From Streptococcus merionis DSM 19192 (GTDB lineage: Bacteria; Bacillota; Bacilli; Lactobacillales; Streptococcaceae), in contig NZ_KB904550.1 in assembly GCF_000380085.1 (NCBI RefSeq), forward strand, positions 150,563 to 204,240: 53,678 nucleotides of DNA, given 5' to 3'. The position numbers and the translations under genes are program-made. Below the pieces are notes generated by a model. It made no database searches, was not told the origin of the DNA, and worked only from the letters and a program-made list of their open reading frames with translations. The stretch's first letter is position 1, and each line of letters opens with the position of its first letter. This document shows, piece by piece, positions 33,864-42,279 of the stretch.

Positions 33864-34804
33864 CTAAGCATTACCTTCCCAACCGCCTCTTGTATCAACA
33901 CCTGTAGCTAGGGCTGCACTTTCTAACTTTTCCATGTCAGCATCTGTCAGTGTGACACGGATAGCTTTAGCAGCATCTAATACCTGCTCAACTTTTGTAA
34001 CACCAAGAATTGGTGTGGTTTCGCGTTTGATAGCCCAAGCTGTTGCGATTTGAGCCGGGCTGACATCGTATTTGTTTGATAATGTCCTCAACTTGAGAGG
34101 GCTGGGAACATTGAATTGTAGGTCTTGCCGCGATTTGAGTCAGCTGGCATTGGAGACTCAGCATCGTACTTACCTGAGAGGGCTCCTTGCTCCAAGACCA
34201 TGTAGGCGAAGAATTGGATATCATTTTCTTTACAGTAATCTAGCAGCCCATCTTCGATAGAATTTCGGTAAAGCAGACTAAAGTGGTTTTGAACCGCTGA
34301 AATTTGAACACCCAGCGGCTTCAAGATTTCTTGCACGCGCTTAACTTGCTCTAGGCTGTGGTTTGAGACACCGATACGTTTGACCTGACCTGATTTGACA
34401 AGATTCGCTAAGTATGGTGTCCAGCGTTCAACATCGGCAGCATTATGAATCCAATAGATATCAATAAGGTCTGTTCCTAAGCGCTCAAGGCTACCTGCCA
34501 ACATATCTTCGACAGGATTTTCCTTGGTATCATCTTGCATACCAGGAGTAAATTTGTCTGAGATGATGATGTCTGAACGATCATATTGGCCAACCAACTC
34601 ACCAAGGATACGTTCGGATTCCCCATTAGCATAAGCAAAAGCCGTATCAAAGGTATTCAGCCCATTCTCCATAGCAACTTTGAAGACTTCTTTCAAGTCT
34701 GCTGTATCTAAGTTATTTCCGAAAACGACATTTCCGCCAGCAAAACCGCCAGTTCCCCAAGACCAAGTTCCAAGTACAATAGGTGCTGTTTGATGATTTG
34801 ACAT
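33864..34804 (-). pseudogene. Aldo/keto reductase, frameshifted
   Basis: The first 230 or so residues read as a normal aldo/keto reductase: VLGTWSWGTGGFAGG, FDTAFAYANGESERILGELV (catalytic Asp/Tyr), IDIYWIHNAADVERW, RIGVSNHSLEQ. At about 34096 the frame ends at a TGA after NSMFPALSS. The last 75 residues continue in another frame (TLSNKYDVSPAQIATAWAIK and the C-terminus), as if one base had been lost in CCCTCTCAAG. A single indel with no other damage means either a recent pseudogene or a sequencing error. Confidence 0.88.
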
Positions 34805-35124
34805 GATAATTTTCTCCTTATTTTAAGATATGAGGCCGTGAAAAAATCCGTTGAAAAATGAGAAAACAGACGACAAGTCTCTGGACTTGAGGAGGTTTTC
34901 GAATTTTATCGAGGATTTTAGGACGAATTCAATTATTCAACGACATTTTTAAACATTTCATATCATTGATTATGACATTTATGCAGATAGTATATCACTT
35001 ATAGTCAACTATAAGTCAAGAAATTTTGCCCAATAACTTTTATTTTTTTTATTGTGGTCTAACCATTCTGTATCTGATGATAATTTTCTTCATCAAATAA
35101 TATACACACTGAAATAAACCATCT
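34805..35124. other. Intergenic region with a diverged dispersed repeat
   Basis: There is no gene. About 34830-34940 carries GAGGCCGTGAAAAAATCCG and the GACGACAAGTCTCTGGACTT...TTTAGGACGAATTCAATT block, related to the tandem repeat at 1-208. The remainder (34950-35124) is AT-rich without clear structure and leads to the Pho-box-like promoter of the HAD gene. Confidence 0.5.
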
Positions 35125-35188
35125 TTTACAAAACATTTACATAAAATTCAATCATCCATTACTTTATTTTGGTAGACTGATATATAAT
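35125..35188 (+). promoter_or_regulatory. Pho-box-like repeats and promoter of the HAD gene
   Basis: TTTACA (35125), TTTACA (35136), TTCAAT (35147) and ATTACT (35158) follow one another at exactly 11-base steps, the pattern of PhoP/PnpR boxes in Firmicutes (TTHAHA with five-base gaps). A TATAAT -10 box is at 35183-35188, 22 bases before the start codon, with no good -35, as expected for an activated promoter. Confidence 0.65.
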
Positions 35189-35209
35189 GCTTTAAAAACG
35201 AGGAATACT

Positions 35210-36361
35210 ATGAGTCAATATGTGTTAGAAAATCCTAATTGGGAACCATTTGCCTTGCAGCGAATCAATGAAATTATCTCCAAAAATGGTACTTCTAATC
35301 CGATTTCAAGGCAGGATCAACCTTATGCTGTATTTGATTTTGACAATACCTCCTGCTTCTTTGATATTGAGGATCATTTGGTACTCTATCTTATTCATAA
35401 ATTTGCCATCAAAGTGTCCGAGGAAAAGCTCTATGAGATTTTGACAGCCGGGCCTTACGACATCAAGCAACCCTTGATGGATGGACGGGAGCTATTAACC
35501 ATTGAACATTTAGCAAAAGATATCGTCCATTATTTTGGTATCCTAAAGAAAGAGCAAGGTAACCTCGACTTGATTGCCTTACGCAAAACCTGTGCTTACC
35601 AATTGTTCCGCACGAAATTATTGGCCCATTATTACTATTGCATGAGACTCTTTTCCCCCGCTTCTGGAGAGAATTGGCTGACTTATTGGTTTGCGGGCTA
35701 TACTGTTGAAGATTTTACAAACTTTGCCAGTGAGATGCTGGATTGGGCACTCCAACTTCCTATCAAAAAAGTGCGATACAGCACAGAAGGACTAGAAAAA
35801 GGTTTTAGCGGAAGTGTGACTGTTGATATGGAACAAGGACTTCGGTTTCCAGATGAAATCCGCGAACTCTACAAAGTGCTTCGAAATAATAAGATTGCCA
35901 CCTATATCATAACAGCCAGTCCACAATTATTGGGGCAGGTTGCAGCAAAACATTACAAGGTGCCAGCCTCTCATGTCTTTGGAGTTCAAGTTCAATTAGA
36001 AAATGGTAGGCTGACCTCAAAAATAGCAACTGAAGCTCTGCTGACAAAAGGTATTGGAAAATTAGAGACAATCAAACAGAAGATTGCTCCCTTGCATCGT
36101 GGAAATATGCCAATCATGGCTTTCGGTGACTCTGCTGGAGACTACCACATGCTCAGTCAAATCGAAGACTTGCAGCTAGGAGTTCTCTTTAATCGAGGGA
36201 ACGAGGGTATGACCCAAGAAATCATCCAGAAAGGAATCCGACTTTACCAACAAAGTCAAGCTCCTCTCGTCGTTCAGGGACGTGATGAAAATCTGGCGGT
36301 ATTTCGTCCCAGTCAATCATCAGTCCTGCTGGATTCCAAGACAGAAACCTTACTACTCTGA
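35210..36361 (+). CDS. Cytoplasmic HAD phosphatase, paralog of the secreted one
   Basis: The 383-residue HAD hydrolase has motif I AVFDFDNTSC (Asp43, Asp45), motif II YIITASPQLL and motif III AFGDSAGDYHML. It ends with VVQGRDENLAVF, matching FLQGRDENKGVL of the lipoprotein at 28698-30008, so the two are paralogs. It has no signal peptide and should act inside the cell, probably on phosphocholine, phosphoethanolamine or a similar monoester delivered by the convergent ABC transporter and metallophosphoesterase. GAGG lies before its ATG, and the promoter carries Pho-box-like repeats. Confidence 0.85.
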   Translation: MSQYVLENPNWEPFALQRINEIISKNGTSNPISRQDQPYAVFDFDNTSCFFDIEDHLVLYLIHKFAIKVSEEKLYEILTAGPYDIKQPLMDGRELLTIEHLAKDIVHYFGILKKEQGNLDLIALRKTCAYQLFRTKLLAHYYYCMRLFSPASGENWLTYWFAGYTVEDFTNFASEMLDWALQLPIKKVRYSTEGLEKGFSGSVTVDMEQGLRFPDEIRELYKVLRNNKIATYIITASPQLLGQVAAKHYKVPASHVFGVQVQLENGRLTSKIATEALLTKGIGKLETIKQKIAPLHRGNMPIMAFGDSAGDYHMLSQIEDLQLGVLFNRGNEGMTQEIIQKGIRLYQQSQAPLVVQGRDENLAVFRPSQSSVLLDSKTETLLL

Positions 36362-36365
36362 CAAA

Positions 36366-36402
36366 CTGAAAAGAGACTGACAAAAATACTCAGCCTCAAT
36401 TC
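36366..36402. terminator. Terminator after the HAD gene
   Basis: GAGACTGA (36373-36380) pairs with TCAGCCTC (36390-36397), one mismatch on the plus strand and only G-U pairs on the minus strand, which is followed by TTTT. It belongs to the same GAGGCTG-type hairpin family as those near 8849 and 24418. Confidence 0.55.
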
Positions 36403-36477
36403 CTTTATAGTTTGAACAGTTTGACACAGTAGTTATCTGGCTTGTAAAATGCTGACAAATCACCATTATTATAACCC

Positions 36478-36533
36478 ACTCAGCAGTTATTCATTGATAC
36501 TAAAGCACCTAATGACCTGTTCTGCGAGGTGAG
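36478..36533 (-). repeat. Dispersed structured element, partial inverted copy
   Basis: Read on the minus strand, this carries ACAGGTCATTAGGTGCTTTA and then CAATGA...ACTGCTGA, matching the 3' half of the element at 280-370. The 5' hairpin is missing, so it is truncated. Confidence 0.6.
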
Positions 36534-36697
36534 CCAACAAAGTTGATTTCAATGAAACTGTGTAGTTTCTATCTTACTCCTTCTTATTTTGATTAGTAGA
36601 AAGAGCATTTCGCAGTTATTTGGAGAGAAATCAAAAGGCAAAGAGAGCGGGGCTCAAGTCCAATCTCACCTCTCATCGTTTGCGTCAACATCTCAAC

Positions 36698-36795
36698 GCA
36701 GTGGTTGGGAGTAAGACTTGTTGGCTATGCCAACTTAGTCTTACCTCTGCAAAAATCATTAGGCGCTTTAGCGCCGATGAACCACTGCTGATTGG
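36698..36795 (+). repeat. Dispersed structured element, copy 2
   Basis: GCAGTGGTT (36698-36706) pairs perfectly with AACCACTGC (36780-36788) and encloses a hairpin GTAAGACT-t-GTTGGC/GCCAAC-tt-AGTCTTAC and a hairpin GGCGC-TTTA-GCGCC, giving a three-way junction. Compared with copy 1 at 280-370 the closing stem and the small hairpin have compensating base changes. A short open frame crosses it (36620-36847) but looks accidental. Confidence 0.65.
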
Positions 36796-36872
36796 TATCT
36801 TTCTATCTAATCCTGAAAATGATAAAGTTAAGAAACTTTTTTATTAGTTGAATTTCTTTCCCATGCTCTTAA

Positions 36873-37826
36873 CTAACAGTCATACTGAACTGTTTGTGTT
36901 TCAATACAGCCATCTATTTCATTTAAATAAATCATTCTCACTCCTTTTGGAAGAGTTCCGTAGGTATTGTAACCAGAAGATTGGCCATAGATCAGATGGA
37001 TATTTTTATAGACGCCATCGAAGTTATTGTCATGGTCATGTCCAACAAACATTCCCCAGATGGATTGACTCATGAGCATTTGGTAAAACAAACCCGAATT
37101 GACTTCGGGCGAGGCCACAAAATTCTTAAAAGGAATAGTCGCCGTCTGACCAGTTGACCAAGATAGATTTTCACCGATATCTTCGCTAAATTCCCCTGAT
37201 TGAATGTCCAGACTTGCCAGCCAATATTCCGGAATAGGAATGTGTTGAAACATCAAATGTTGGTATTTTTTATCTGGGATACTGTATTTTCGGACAGCTT
37301 CTTTAAACCAATCAATTTGCTCAGGTGCGACCCAGGCATAGTAGGAATGATTCGTTCCAGAGTAATCGCCTGAATCAATCACAAAACACATTTGATGGAT
37401 GATTTGACCCGTTGTATCATAGATTGGTACAAGATACGAATACCGATCCTCAAACAAGTGTTCGCCCATTATCAGAGGTTTGTACAGACACTTTTCCTGA
37501 TAAATCTGCCATAATTGTGCACGCCCAATACCTGATTCAGGTTCTGCATCATGATTGCCAAAAGTAACAACATAAGGGGTTTCAAGCCGATTCACAAAAT
37601 GGATGAAAGCTTCAAAACTTTTTAATGGATTTTCCGCAAAATGCTTCTTTAGAGAATAGATAATATCTCCCGTAAAAACAATCAAATCCGGCTTGAGTCC
37701 TTCAACAGCTTTCTGTAGTTTGTGAAGTGTCTTTTTATCATTTTCTTGAAAAGGGTAGGTTCCTAGATGTGTATCTGTCACTTGCATAATGTAAAACTGA
37801 TGCGACTCATTGTAACGTAGCTTCAT
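36873..37826 (-). CDS. Calcineurin-like metallophosphoesterase
   Basis: The 317-residue protein has the full set of metal motifs: VTDTHLG, VFTGDIIY, FGNHDAEPE, MFQHIPIPEY and FVGHDHDNNFDG. No signal peptide is seen, so it should be cytoplasmic. Family members hydrolyse phosphodiesters or monoesters. As the last gene of the ABC operon (21 bases after the ATPase), it probably cleaves the imported phosphodiester, with the convergent HAD enzyme removing the remaining phosphate. GAGGAG precedes the ATG. Confidence 0.88.
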   Translation of the reverse strand: MKLRYNESHQFYIMQVTDTHLGTYPFQENDKKTLHKLQKAVEGLKPDLIVFTGDIIYSLKKHFAENPLKSFEAFIHFVNRLETPYVVTFGNHDAEPESGIGRAQLWQIYQEKCLYKPLIMGEHLFEDRYSYLVPIYDTTGQIIHQMCFVIDSGDYSGTNHSYYAWVAPEQIDWFKEAVRKYSIPDKKYQHLMFQHIPIPEYWLASLDIQSGEFSEDIGENLSWSTGQTATIPFKNFVASPEVNSGLFYQMLMSQSIWGMFVGHDHDNNFDGVYKNIHLIYGQSSGYNTYGTLPKGVRMIYLNEIDGCIETQTVQYDC

Positions 37827-37847
37827 GTGTTCTCCTCTTGTAGTCTG

Positions 37848-38843
37848 CTAATCAATCACAATAATATCGTCCTTAATCAGGTAAACAGTAATTGAATCTC
37901 CAGGATTTTTAAAGAAAGCTGACCGATTCAGCTGGTCCATGATGACCTCTTCGTGATTGACATCTAGCCAAAACCTTAGAACAGATCCAAGCATGGAGGT
38001 CCGCTTAACAATCCCTGTCAGGCAATAGTGATCCACAACAGGTTTGATGACTGTCAAAGTCTCTGGACGTAAAGCAATAAGGCGAGCAGCCACTGCAGGA
38101 CCATCCACCAGCTTTTGAAAGCGTTCCATGGTAAATAAATTATGGTTGCCAATGAATTTTGCAACGTAAGGCGTTTTAGGATGACGGTAAATTTCTGAAG
38201 GCGTTCCCTCTTGTTCGACAAGGCCATCAGCCAGAATATAAATTTTATCCGACATGGTCATGGCTTCTTCTTGGTCATGGGTGACAAGAACCATGGTGAT
38301 GCCCAATCGGTGTTGAATGTCTTTGATTAAGTTTCTCAGCTCCACACGAATTTTGGAATCTAGAGCGGATAAAGGTTCATCTAAAAATAAGACCTTTGGT
38401 TCTACAACAAGCGACCGAGCTAAGGCTACACGCTGCTGTTGCCCACCAGATAGATTCTTGGGATAGGCTGTCTCTTTAGTTTCTAAGCCAACTATTTTAA
38501 GCATTTCTTTGGCCTTTGCCATGTCGCTAATCCCTTTCATCCGTAAACCAAACATGACATTCTCAAGGACCGTCATATTCGGGAACAAGGCATAATGTTG
38601 GAAAACCATGCCAACATTTCGCTCTCTAGGCTCCAATTGGGTAACATCCTTACCTTGTATAAGGATTTTTCCACAATCAATAGACTCAAGCCCCGCGATA
38701 CAACGCAGGAGGGTCGATTTCCCAGAGCCAGAAGCTCCCAGTAAGGTTGTCAAACTTCCTTCTTCCATTGAGATCGAAATATTTTCAATAACTGTATGGT
38801 TTCCGTAGGATTTTGTTAGCTCTCTTACATCAATAAAAGCCAT
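37848..38843 (-). CDS. ABC transporter ATP-binding protein (PotA/FbpC-like)
   Basis: The 331-residue ATPase has Walker A LLGASGSGKSTLL, the Q-loop FQHYALFPNMT, signature LSGGQQQRVALARSL, Walker B VLFLDEPLSALD and a C-terminal regulatory (TOBE-like) domain from about 240. It is the nucleotide-binding subunit for the two permeases that follow directly upstream. The subfamily includes polyamine, iron and 2-aminoethylphosphonate importers. The gene begins one base after the permease stop. Confidence 0.93.
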   Translation of the reverse strand: MAFIDVRELTKSYGNHTVIENISISMEEGSLTTLLGASGSGKSTLLRCIAGLESIDCGKILIQGKDVTQLEPRERNVGMVFQHYALFPNMTVLENVMFGLRMKGISDMAKAKEMLKIVGLETKETAYPKNLSGGQQQRVALARSLVVEPKVLFLDEPLSALDSKIRVELRNLIKDIQHRLGITMVLVTHDQEEAMTMSDKIYILADGLVEQEGTPSEIYRHPKTPYVAKFIGNHNLFTMERFQKLVDGPAVAARLIALRPETLTVIKPVVDHYCLTGIVKRTSMLGSVLRFWLDVNHEEVIMDQLNRSAFFKNPGDSITVYLIKDDIIVID

Positions 38844-39650
38844 TTACTTCCGTTCCTTTCTCGTTACGCTATTTGTCAGGGCCAATCCAATGACTGTCAT
38901 CAGGGTCACAATCACAAAGTAGGAGATAGAGATGGCCGCTGTATAGTGACCAGATTTTGTCATGTTTTGCCGTAAGAAGATTTGAATATTTGGAAAATCC
39001 CCACCAACCAACAAGTTCAAGGTTCCAAATTCCCCAAATAGGGTTGAGAAGCGGAACAAAGCCGCAGCGATAACACCTTTCTTTATATTGGGGAGAATGA
39101 TTTTAGTAAAGGCTGTAAACTTGGAAGTTCCTAAAATTTCTGCAGATTCTACAAGAACTTTTGCATCAATAGCACGTAAGGCATTTCGTGTTCCCAACTG
39201 GATCATGGGAATACCACCCACAATGTAGGAGCCAATTACCAATACGATCATCGGAATACCCAAACCAGAATATGCTGACATCAAGGCCATGGCTGAAATA
39301 ACTGCTGGAACAGAAAAGGCCATGATTTGCAGAGAATCCATCATCCATAACCAATGTGTATGGTAAACATAAAGGACGTAGACTGTTGGCACAATTAAGA
39401 CGATAGAACCAAAAGTCCCAACCAGAGCCAATAGAATTGTCCTTCCCATTGCAGCATAAAACTGTCCATCCTTTAACAGTTCAGCAAACCATTTTACAGT
39501 ATAGGCTTCAGGAAAAATAGAGGTTGTCCAACTGGTTGCGATTGAATAAAGCAAGGTTGCAGATAAAGGAACGAGTAAATAAACTAATACTGCCAACAAT
39601 ACAACCGCATAAAAGATGGTAAAAAACTTGTGTTGTTTTGTATTTATCAT
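38844..39650 (-). CDS. ABC transporter permease (second)
   Basis: The 268-residue inner-membrane subunit has about six membrane segments and the EAA-type loop SAEILGTSKFTAFTKIILPN. I start at the ATG at 39650, which overlaps the previous stop as ATGA and has GGAGG 11 bases upstream. The ATG at 39686 would lie inside the preceding permease gene. It resembles PotC/PhnV-type permeases. Confidence 0.9.
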   Translation of the reverse strand: MINTKQHKFFTIFYAVVLLAVLVYLLVPLSATLLYSIATSWTTSIFPEAYTVKWFAELLKDGQFYAAMGRTILLALVGTFGSIVLIVPTVYVLYVYHTHWLWMMDSLQIMAFSVPAVISAMALMSAYSGLGIPMIVLVIGSYIVGGIPMIQLGTRNALRAIDAKVLVESAEILGTSKFTAFTKIILPNIKKGVIAAALFRFSTLFGEFGTLNLLVGGDFPNIQIFLRQNMTKSGHYTAAISISYFVIVTLMTVIGLALTNSVTRKERK

Positions 39651-40501
39651 TGTCCTGCCATCCTCCGTCCTCTTTTTTGTAGCCATTGCCCGATGAGCAT
39701 ATTCAACATCAGTATGCTACCCAAGACAACCGCAACTGCGGAGCCAATTTCTGGTTGCGCAAAAATATCGCCTTGGATAGTATTAGCAATGTTGATGGAA
39801 ATCATATTGACAGAAGAACCTGTCAGAGCCACGGCTGTATCATAAGTCCCAATGCCATTGGCAAACATCATGGAGAAGACACCGATTAAAGATGGAGCCA
39901 AAATCGGCAAACCAATCTTTAACCAATAGTCCCTATTTCGAGCCCCTAGCAAGACAGCAGCTTCTCTCCACTTGACATCCAACGCATGATAAATTGGAAG
40001 CAACAAGGTAATTCCCAGTGGTATTTGGAAGTAGACAAAGGCGATACGCAATCCCATCACAGAATAGATGGAAAAATGAGATAGAAAATCCCACCCTAAC
40101 ACTCGTGCTAAGTTGATCAATAAACCGGCATTGCCCATTAGCAAAATCAAACCAAACGACAGGGGGACACCGACATAATTAGCCGTTAAATTGGCCACTG
40201 AAATAAAGAATTGATTCAGTCTTGGAAAAAAAGCATGGATACCGTATGTCGCAAGCACTGTAATCAAAAGTCCAAAGATTGAGGAATAGAGAGACAATAA
40301 AACTGAATTCACAAAACCATCAACGTATTGGTATTCCGTAAAAATCCGAATATAATTCTGAATGGTAAAGGACCCATTTCCAGGTTCACAGAAGCTAGAA
40401 ATGACCATCATCACCATAGGATAAATCAAAATAGCTGTGACAATGAGAAGGAATACTGACAAAATCAGATAGAAAATAAGTAAACCCTTATTTGTTTTCA
40501 T
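39647..40501 (-). CDS. ABC transporter permease (first)
   Basis: The 284-residue permease has about six membrane segments and a coupling-loop segment WREAAVLLGARNRDYWLKIG followed by LPILAPSLIGVF. I start at the ATG at 40501, with GGAG seven bases upstream; the longer frame to 40528 has no ribosome site. It pairs with the product of 38844-39650 as a heterodimeric channel. It follows the binding protein by 28 bases. Confidence 0.9.
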   Translation of the reverse strand: MKTNKGLLIFYLILSVFLLIVTAILIYPMVMMVISSFCEPGNGSFTIQNYIRIFTEYQYVDGFVNSVLLSLYSSIFGLLITVLATYGIHAFFPRLNQFFISVANLTANYVGVPLSFGLILLMGNAGLLINLARVLGWDFLSHFSIYSVMGLRIAFVYFQIPLGITLLLPIYHALDVKWREAAVLLGARNRDYWLKIGLPILAPSLIGVFSMMFANGIGTYDTAVALTGSSVNMISINIANTIQGDIFAQPEIGSAVAVVLGSILMLNMLIGQWLQKRGRRMAGQ

Positions 40502-40529
40502 CACGTAACTCCTGATAGAGAAAATCAAT

Positions 40530-41660
40530 CTATTTCATTTTAGAAATGACATTCTCCTGCCACAAATTTCCTAATTTTGGCAAGAGGGCATTCCAAGCAT
40601 CCGCATCCTGAATTGGTGCAACCTTGGCATTTTTATACTCAGAATCTGGAAGCAAGGCCGCTTTTGCATCATCATCCAATTCAACATTGTCCCGAATTGG
40701 ACGAGCATGTCCACGTGCCAAATTATTTTGCCCATCGTCAGATAAAATATACTCACGGGTCAAGGCTGCCGCGTAAGGTCGTTTTGTATAAGTATTGATA
40801 ATAGTCGTGTAGCCTGACATAGAAGCACCATCTTGCGGAATGACAACCTTAAATCTGTCTGGACTTGAGGCATTCAAAGTCTTTTGAATCGCAAGAGCAT
40901 TAAAGTCCCACATTGGAACAACTTGGTGTTCCCCAGCTTCAAGAGTTGCAGTGTCTGATCCTTGAACATTTAAGCGTTTTTCTTCGGCTAATTCCGCAAA
41001 ATAATCCAAACCTGGTTGGATATCGGTCTCATCGCCACCGTTTGCAACAGCGGCTGAATGCAAGACAAACTGATCCTGATTACCAGATGAAACATCACCA
41101 ATGGTCAAGGTGTAATCTCCCTTAGACACTTCTTCCCATGAAACTGGAACCTTGCCCTTAGTAGACTCTGTATCAATTAGAAAAGCCATAGTACCTTTAT
41201 AAGCAAGTAACCAGTAGCCTTCTCCTTCAGGATCTTTTGCCCAGTCAGGAATTTCATCATAGTAAGAAGTTTTGTACGGCAGAGCCAACTGACGGGAAAC
41301 TGCTTCCGGACCAAAAGCAATGCCGACATCCCCAATATCAGCTGAAGCATCTTTTTTCTCATTTTCAAAAGTCGCCAATTCCTCAGCAGACGCCATATCG
41401 GTATCCGTGTGTTCTAGGCCATATTTTTCTTTCAAGTCTGCCCATGTTTCCTTCCAATTTGCCCAAGTATCTGGCATTCCAACAGAATTAACAACACCTT
41501 CTTCCTTGGCTTTTTCTTCAATGGTCGCAAGCTCCATACTGTTTAAATCAATAGCGGTACCGTCATCTGATTGCTTTGTTGCACTTCCACATGCTGCGAA
41601 AGTTAAACATGCTGTACCAACCATCATCGCGCATAATAAACGTTTAGAAATTGTAGTCAT
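40530..41660 (-). CDS. ABC transporter substrate-binding lipoprotein (PotD/AEP-binding-like)
   Basis: The 376-residue protein has a lipoprotein signal with LTFAACGS as lipobox, then a type II periplasmic-binding fold (VNSVGMPDTWANWKETWADL, DIGDVGIAFGPEAV, WDFNALAIQKTL). The fold is shared by iron, polyamine, thiamine and 2-aminoethylphosphonate binders. The MPE/HAD neighbours and the Pho-box-like promoter favour an organophosphorus ligand such as a glycerophosphodiester or a phosphonate; that is inference. AGGAG precedes the ATG. Confidence 0.87.
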   Translation of the reverse strand: MTTISKRLLCAMMVGTACLTFAACGSATKQSDDGTAIDLNSMELATIEEKAKEEGVVNSVGMPDTWANWKETWADLKEKYGLEHTDTDMASAEELATFENEKKDASADIGDVGIAFGPEAVSRQLALPYKTSYYDEIPDWAKDPEGEGYWLLAYKGTMAFLIDTESTKGKVPVSWEEVSKGDYTLTIGDVSSGNQDQFVLHSAAVANGGDETDIQPGLDYFAELAEEKRLNVQGSDTATLEAGEHQVVPMWDFNALAIQKTLNASSPDRFKVVIPQDGASMSGYTTIINTYTKRPYAAALTREYILSDDGQNNLARGHARPIRDNVELDDDAKAALLPDSEYKNAKVAPIQDADAWNALLPKLGNLWQENVISKMK

Positions 41661-41707
41661 TTTTTCTCCTAATATGAATCAAATTTTTATAGCTTCACTA
41701 CGCCCTT

Positions 41708-41761
41708 ATTCTATCATCTCGATGTCTAATCAAAATAAAATCTTTGTGAAAATTTTGTAAA
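41708..41761 (-). promoter_or_regulatory. Pho-box-like repeats and promoter of the ABC operon
   Basis: On the minus strand TTTACA (41756-41761), TTCACA (41745-41750), TTTATT (41734-41739) and TAGACA (41723-41728) recur at exactly 11-base steps, like the set before the HAD gene at 35125. An extended -10, TGATAGAAT, ends at 41708. The shared layout suggests one phosphate-starvation regulator for both units. Confidence 0.65.
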
Positions 41762-41849
41762 GATTGCAAGTCGCTATTTTAAAAGGAGTATGATTCAAAA
41801 TCACCTTTCGAATCCTCCATCTACGGCTGGGGAGAATGGAAATAATAAC

Positions 41850-42160
41850 AAAACTCCTATGTTAGACTAGATTTTGTGTCGAAAACCAATCTAAAATAAC
41901 ACAGGAGTAAGCAATAGATAAGCAAAATTTATCACATACCAAATGAAAATATCCTATTGTTTTCATCCCCAGATACCGAAAAAAGTCTTGTATGGACAGC
42001 TTCATCAAGAGTTCCACGCTATATTATACGCCAAACGCAAAAAGAACCCTTCTTTCAGATTTTTCACAATGAGCCAAAATATCCCGAAATAACGAAAACC
42101 AATCATAAGTGCCCATATAAAAACAAAAGCCTATCGGGATTATAAATCACGATAGACTTT
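41850..42160 (+). mobile_element. IS200/IS605-family remnant
   Basis: The left end has an imperfect palindrome (ACTCCT.TGTTA...TAGATT inverted, 41850-41907) ending in AGGAGTAAGC, like the leader hairpin of IS200 elements. From 41914 a Y1-transposase start can be read as DKQNLSHTK-stop-KYPIVFIPRYRKK, then in another frame VLYGQLHQEFHAILYAKRKK. The start codon is ATA, a Trp codon is TGA, a frameshift lies in an A-run and the catalytic part is gone. A hairpin at about 42128-42158 (CCTATCG...CGATAG) marks the right end. Confidence 0.65.
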
Positions 42161-42249
42161 TTCAAGAATCAATCTTGGAAAGATAAGATTACTCTATTTA
42201 AGTTGAAAAGTGGGCTGACTTTATTAAAATGTCCACACCGATAAACAGA

Positions 42250-42275
42250 GAAAACTTTATTGACATTTAGGTCAA
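42250..42275 (-). terminator. Terminator after the LPXTG gene
   Basis: On the minus strand TTGAC-CTAAAT-GTCAA is followed by TAAAGTTTTC, five bases after the stop codon. The stem is short, so this is a weak terminator. Confidence 0.45.
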
Positions 42276-42279
42276 AAGA

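Noticed and set aside
36620..36847. 75-codon open frame over the structured repeat
   Set aside because: No ribosome site of quality, crosses the hairpins of the dispersed element, and no recognisable protein features.
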